From Vespula vulgaris (taxonomy: Eukaryota > Arthropoda > Insecta > Hymenoptera > Vespidae), in NCBI RefSeq assembly GCF_905475345.1, contig NC_066586.1, forward strand, positions 5,605,900 through 5,669,899: a stretch of 64,000 nt of DNA, read 5' to 3'. Positions within the stretch are counted from its first letter, which is position 1; each line of letters opens with the position of its first letter. Below the pieces are notes generated by a model. It did no database searches and was not told the DNA's origin. It saw only the letters and a program-made list of their open reading frames with translations. Shown one piece after another: positions 59,180-64,000 of this stretch. A program made the translations under genes and the position numbers.

Positions 59180-60847
59180 ATGGTGAGTTATTACCAAACC
59201 GAGCCGATCCCGAATCCAGTGACGGTATCAGTGACGAGCGTGCTGCCGAATTTGGAGACGATGAACCCGGTGAAGAACCTTGTTTGCAGCCCGGACCTTC
59301 CGGTCTTTGGCTCGACGACATGTACCACGGCTGCTGCCGTTACCGTCGAAAGTCTGACAAACTCGAACGAGGAGAAGGCTTACCAGTGTCTTCTCTGTCA
59401 GAAGAGCTTCGATCAAAAAAGTTTGTATCAGAGTCACCTGCGTTCGCATGGTAAAGAGGGAGAGGATCCTTATCGGTGCAATATCTGTGAGAAAACGTTT
59501 GCGGTACCTGCACGTTTGACCAGGCATTACAGGACTCACACGGGCGAGAAACCTTATCAGTGCGAATACTGCAGCAAGTCCTTCTCTGTGAAGGAAAATC
59601 TTAGCGTTCATCGACGGATACATACGAAGGAACGACCGTACAAGTGCGACGTTTGCGAGCGTGCCTTCGAGCACAGCGGCAAACTCCATCGTCACATGCG
59701 AATCCACACGGGCGAACGTCCACACAAGTGTACAGTTTGCTCGAAGACGTTCATACAAAGCGGCCAGCTGGTAATACATATGCGTACACACACCGGCGAA
59801 AAACCTTATGTATGTAAGTCTTGCGGCAAGGGATTCACCTGTTCGAAGCAGCTAAAGGTACACACTCGTACCCATACCGGCGAAAAGCCTTATACTTGCG
59901 ATATATGCGGCAAGTCTTTCGGATATAATCACGTATTGAAGCTCCATCAAGTAGCCCATTACGGTGAAAAGGTCTACAAGTGTACTCTCTGTCACGAAAC
60001 ATTTGGCTCGAAGAAAACCATGGAGCTTCACATAAAAACACATTCAGACTCACCTTCCTCATCCTCGTCTTCATCCTCTTCATCTTCGTCCTCCTCTTCT
60101 TCTTCGTCCAGCGGAATCTCTTCCGCCAGAGACTCACCGATCGAATCGATCATGGAGATCTCACAAAGTAACTCCGTCGTTCCTAACGCACCATCGCCTA
60201 TACCGATCTGTGGCGGAAACAGCAAGGAACTTCCGCGTAAGAGCGCTGAGAACATCCCATGTAGTCCGAGCGAAGTTTATCCGAATCAACGAGATTTCTC
60301 GTACTACGTTTTCCCAAGAGAACAGTATCCTCAATCAGTTTCCTCGATAAACGGTCCAATGAGCCTGTTAAATGCAGGAGTCGAAGAAAGATCGGTTCAT
60401 CAGATTGCCAATCTCGAACAACAGTCTCATGTCTTCCTTTATTCCGACATATCCTCGAGTCCTTACCCAATAACCGAGTTTGCTTTTCCAAGCAGAGGAG
60501 GTGAGCCGATGGTCGGTGAATGTCCGTCCTTGCTGAATCTACCCGGAAACGATGCTCGTAGAAGAGTCGAGGCAGCTTTGGAGGCCGTCGAGGAAGAAAG
60601 ACAACGAGAGTATGGAATGAACGTGAAAAAAGAGGAACAGATACTTACGCCACCGAGCAGTAATCCCGTCAGTCCAGCACCCTCGCCAGATCCTCTCGAT
60701 CTCGCTATACCTGTCAGGGAAACTTTGATCTTACCACCAAGGAAACGTTGCAAAATGATTCTCGAATCGATGGAAAGCGAGAGAAGCGCGAGTCTCCTTG
60801 GCTCTCAAAGACAAAGTTCCGTTATTCATTTTGCACGTGCCTCATAG
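59180..60847 (+). CDS. Kr-h1: Kruppel homolog 1, C2H2 zinc-finger transcription factor
   Basis: 555 aa in one exon. The exon begins after the acceptor at 59154, and an in-frame TAA at 59171-59173 fixes the start at 59180. Residues 1-65 are a hymenopteran-type N-terminus. Eight intact C2H2 fingers follow: C70-H90, C100-H120, C128-H148, C156-H176, C184-H204, C212-H232, C240-H260 and C268-H288, mostly joined by TGEKP-like linkers. A run of 19 serines (about 293-311) and a Ser/Pro-rich C-terminal half follow, with the PLDLAIPV and PPRKRCK motifs near the end. Kr-h1 is the juvenile-hormone-induced nuclear factor downstream of Met/Taiman that represses metamorphic genes (Broad, E93) and acts in adult reproduction and social behaviour in Hymenoptera. 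The paired JHRE-like elements upstream fit this regulation. The gene is complete, with no frameshift. Confidence 0.97.
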   Translation: MVSYYQTEPIPNPVTVSVTSVLPNLETMNPVKNLVCSPDLPVFGSTTCTTAAAVTVESLTNSNEEKAYQCLLCQKSFDQKSLYQSHLRSHGKEGEDPYRCNICEKTFAVPARLTRHYRTHTGEKPYQCEYCSKSFSVKENLSVHRRIHTKERPYKCDVCERAFEHSGKLHRHMRIHTGERPHKCTVCSKTFIQSGQLVIHMRTHTGEKPYVCKSCGKGFTCSKQLKVHTRTHTGEKPYTCDICGKSFGYNHVLKLHQVAHYGEKVYKCTLCHETFGSKKTMELHIKTHSDSPSSSSSSSSSSSSSSSSSSSGISSARDSPIESIMEISQSNSVVPNAPSPIPICGGNSKELPRKSAENIPCSPSEVYPNQRDFSYYVFPREQYPQSVSSINGPMSLLNAGVEERSVHQIANLEQQSHVFLYSDISSSPYPITEFAFPSRGGEPMVGECPSLLNLPGNDARRRVEAALEAVEEERQREYGMNVKKEEQILTPPSSNPVSPAPSPDPLDLAIPVRETLILPPRKRCKMILESMESERSASLLGSQRQSSVIHFARAS

Positions 60848-61509
60848 TCAGATGCGGTTAACTCCTATAAAAAAAAAAGGGAAACCGATGGAACTCTATT
60901 CGCAAAGAATGACGGCACCGTCCTCCGCAAAGACTCTAGTGATATTCCATGTGAACTCTTTCGAGTGTGTAATATGAACGAACGAACAGAAAAATTCAGT
61001 GTCTTCGATAATCATAGTCAATCCTTCGTCGGACACGTTGCCTTCTTCTAAACGCGTACAGAGTACAAAAACAAAAGTACGAATTAGAACGGTGTAGCAC
61101 AAATTGTGTGTGAAAAGGATTCGATCGAATACTTCGACGCTGATAAGATTTTAAATAGGCACACGTGCGTCTGTTTTGATAACGACTCGAAATTATCGAA
61201 TTTGCAAAATTATTATCGACTATATGTATGTACATGTATACATACACATGAGATATCTCTTCATTTCTTCTTTTTATGGTTTTTTATTTTCTTTTTCACT
61301 CATTGCCACGTGCATACAAGTATCTGTTTTATCTACAAACGAAATGAGCGACCGTAAGATGCAATGACGTGTCTTTTTATTGATAGAACGACCATCTGAA
61401 AAGTAATTCTTGGAAAGTATATATGTCAGTGAATTAAAGAAAATGAGAAACTTTTTTAACGATCGCTCGAATTAATCATACTTCTAGCAAATTATTAAAT
61501 ATGAATTAA

Positions 61510-61645
61510 TATATATATATGTATATATATAATATATATACAATATGTATATATATCATATGTGTATATATATGTATATATGTGTATGTATGTATGTATA
61601 TGTATGTATGTGTGTATGTATGTATGTATGTATGTATATATATAT

Positions 61646-61712
<67 letters not shown>
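61510..61712. repeat. Compound TA/TATG-(GA)n microsatellite
   Basis: A 140-bp TA/TGTA-rich segment switches abruptly to about 30 GA units at 61651. Confidence 0.95.
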
Positions 61713-61714
<2 letters not shown>

Positions 61715-62216
61715 CATATACAAGCAAGGCGAATTTTGTTGATCCTAAAATAGACAGGGCAGTTTCTTCGAAGGAAGCTGCGTCACTACCTCGAGAAGCG
61801 TATTGATTCTTTTTGAGAATAATTTATTCACCTCCTTCCGAGGGGGGGAAGAGTGTCAAGTTCTTTAATGTTCGTACGAGTATGAACTTCGTATATTAAT
61901 CTTCTTTCTCTTTCCACACTAAGTAAATCTAATAGTTTAAACTCAAACGGGCATTCGTTTCTTGCCACGATTTATAAGACTGATGTCAGTCTGTTACGAT
62001 TAATACTTTGTCGTTCCACGATACAGGTATGTGTTATACATTAATTACTTATATATTAATTAAACTACAACAACCACAAAATGTGAAGAAATATGAATAA
62101 TATACATTTAACGCACAATAGTTTGCTCAAGTTTTGTCATTTTTACATCGATACTTGTTTAATGTAATTTTATCGTTCCTTAACATTTCTTAACATTGTC
62201 CATTATATATAGGTAT

Positions 62217-62220
62217 ATAT

Positions 62221-62270
<50 letters not shown>
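62217..62270. repeat. (TA)n microsatellite
   Basis: A TA run of about 25 units. Confidence 0.95.
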
Positions 62271-62275
<5 letters not shown>

Positions 62276-63205
62276 TACGTACATAAAGACGATATACATT
62301 AGAATTAAGTTGCCTTGCATTTGCTACGACAAACGACTATGTCGTAGACTCGAACGGTACTACTATTACTATCAATGTTCTGCTAAATTCCTGCCAACTG
62401 CAATTTCTTATTGCAATATTTTAAATATCCTTGACGTCAAGAGAATACAGACTCTCGCACAAACTGCAAAGCAAAGAAAAATAGTAGATTTAAATTTTAA
62501 CGATATTTTGATACATAATAAAAAGAAAGATATAAAAAAAAAAGAACAGATAGAGAGACAAACATCATTCATATAAAATGATTTCGCAAAAAAATTATCG
62601 GGTACAACAAAGTATTTAAGATTTCGGGAATCATAATAATACGATTAAAGCACCAAATAATATTGTATCACTGTGATAAGAATTTTGCACTACCTACGCT
62701 ATATTAACAAGAAAAGAAAAAAAAAAAACATAAGAAGAAGAGAACACACTGCCAGCATAAAAATGTACGCATATACATACAACGCATATGGGCATATTGT
62801 GAAATAATCTTATTATAATTATATAAGAATACTTTCGTATAGTACTAATTTTACGGTTTAGAATGCATGTGTAAATGCAGTATGAGTAGGAGGAAGTTGT
62901 AAAACTTCGATGAAAAAAAAAGATGATGAAAGGACAAATTGCTTGGAAAAAGAGCGGCTATTAATACTTTGAATACAATTTTTACGAAGCTCTTATGGAT
63001 ATTAATGAAACAAAACAAAAAAAGAATTTTCATCGTTAAATATTTATTGCCGCAAACATACATGCCATTCGTTCTATCAGCATATTCATTTATAGTTATG
63101 TTACGACTAGCGCACATCTTACCTATATTTCAAAATCGCAGCATTTTCACTATATCGTGATATAGGTAAATATGTATATATTTCACAATCATTATCATGA
63201 TCATC

Positions 63206-63208
63206 ATC

Positions 63209-63279
<71 letters not shown>

Positions 63280-63338
63280 TACTATTTTTTTTTATTATTA
63301 TTACTATCATCATCATTATTATTATAATTATTATTCTT

Positions 63339-63374
<36 letters not shown>
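63206..63374. repeat. (ATT)n followed by (AT)n microsatellite
   Basis: About 20 ATT units (63206-63274), an imperfect ATT/ACT bridge, then about 17 AT units (63340-63374). Confidence 0.95.
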
Positions 63375-63377
<3 letters not shown>

Positions 63378-63864
63378 TGCTTTCCTATCGTCACACATGA
63401 GTCACACATGTATCGACAAATGCAAAAAAAAAGGTATAATTAGCAAGAGAAAAAATGGTGAAGGTTGATTATAATAACGTATGAAAAACAACGTTTCTTC
63501 ATTTTGTAAATGTTGTTATGAAATGATATTTCGATTAATTTCATTGCATTTTAAAACACACACACACACATGCAATTCCAAATCCAAAAAATACATTCGG
63601 TTTTCTCTTTCTTTATTTCTTCTTTTTCTTCTTCTTCCATTTTTTTCATCACATTTCTTATTCGCTTTTATTTTTATATAAATAATATTTAATATATCAT
63701 TGCTCTCGAAAACATTTAATATGTTTTTTTATAAATATTTATTTCTCGTTAGATCTAGCATCGTCCTGAGACAAATGATTCTGATCGGAACATTTGTTTT
63801 TCTCTTAATTTTATTGAAGTAACATATAAGTATGTCCGTTTAGTATCGTTGGTCTCTTATTTAT

Positions 63865-63876
63865 AATAAAAATAAA
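63865..63876 (+). terminator. Candidate poly(A) signal (two AATAAA)
   Basis: Two AATAAA hexamers in tandem, followed within 20-70 bases by GT- and T-rich sequence, as expected for a cleavage/polyadenylation site on the plus strand. Kr-h1 is the only supported upstream gene on this strand. Confidence 0.45.
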
Positions 63877-64000
63877 CATGTGAATTGTATAGTCTTGGTG
63901 CCTCTTCAAAAAGTGTTTCTCTTTTTGTGTTTGCCCGTATCTTGTGAAACAAAGCATCGATTGCTTCTTCCAGTGTTAAAAAAAAAAAAAGAAAAAAAAA

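Larger units (their letters stand above)
60848..63890 (+). other. Kr-h1: Kr-h1 3' UTR / downstream region
   Basis: No other coding exon is recognisable. Candidate poly(A) hexamers AATAAA occur at 62517-62522 and, in overlapping pair form, at 63865-63876. The second is followed by GT/T-rich sequence (tgtgaattg...tttttgtgtttg), the better signal. Whether the Kr-h1 transcript extends 3 kb to this site is inferred. The region contains TATG/TA (61510-61650), GA (61651-61712), TA (62217-62270), ATT (63206-63274) and AT (63340-63374) microsatellites. Confidence 0.4.

Noticed and set aside
59228..60491. Long minus-strand frames opposite Kr-h1 (187, 100 and 97 codons)
   Set aside because: They are shadows of the conserved zinc-finger coding strand, with no independent signals.

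Overview
This window is nuclear DNA from an insect, most likely an aculeate hymenopteran (bee, wasp or ant). It is AT-rich, has short spliceosomal introns, carries very many di-, tri- and tetranucleotide microsatellites, and contains a one-exon Kruppel homolog 1 (Kr-h1) gene of the hymenopteran type. A vespid-like wasp would fit the microsatellite density, but the sequence alone does not prove the family. There is no sign of prokaryotic, viral or organellar gene organisation.

Only four protein-coding genes can be supported. (1) On the minus strand at 8426-8537 is one exon holding the start codon and the first 25 codons of an Elk-type (KCNH8-like) voltage-gated potassium channel. The rest of the channel must lie to the left of base 1, so 1-8425 is inside its first coding intron. 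(2) On the minus strand at 46870-47816 is a complete five-exon TMEM208/SND2 gene (171 aa). (3) On the minus strand at 48195-51636 is a complete eight-exon mitochondrial alanine-glyoxylate aminotransferase 2 (AGXT2-like) gene (509 aa), in tandem with TMEM208. (4) On the plus strand at 59180-60847 is the whole coding sequence of Kr-h1 (555 aa, eight C2H2 zinc fingers), preceded by a 5' untranslated exon that ends at 57780.

Layout: 1-34 kb is elk intron, then upstream or intergenic DNA with GC-richer islands near 14.7, 30.7-31.4 and 33.4-34.2 kb that look like promoter or exon material but cannot be assigned. From 34.4 to 46.8 kb the sequence becomes extremely AT-rich, with no convincing gene and several degenerate tandem repeats. 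The compact TMEM208/AGXT2 pair occupies 46.9-51.6 kb. From 51.7 to 57 kb is the upstream region shared by AGXT2 (leftward) and Kr-h1 (rightward), with two GC-rich islands. The rest is Kr-h1 and its 3' flank.

The most interesting signal is at Kr-h1. A 13-bp element, CTGCCTCCACGTG, resembles the juvenile-hormone response element known from Kr-h1 genes. It occurs twice in opposite orientation, at 57219-57231 and 58684-58696, on either side of the 5' UTR exon donor. Each copy is accompanied by the same 12-bp partner, GGTAGAAACCAC. This looks like a duplicated composite hormone-response module.
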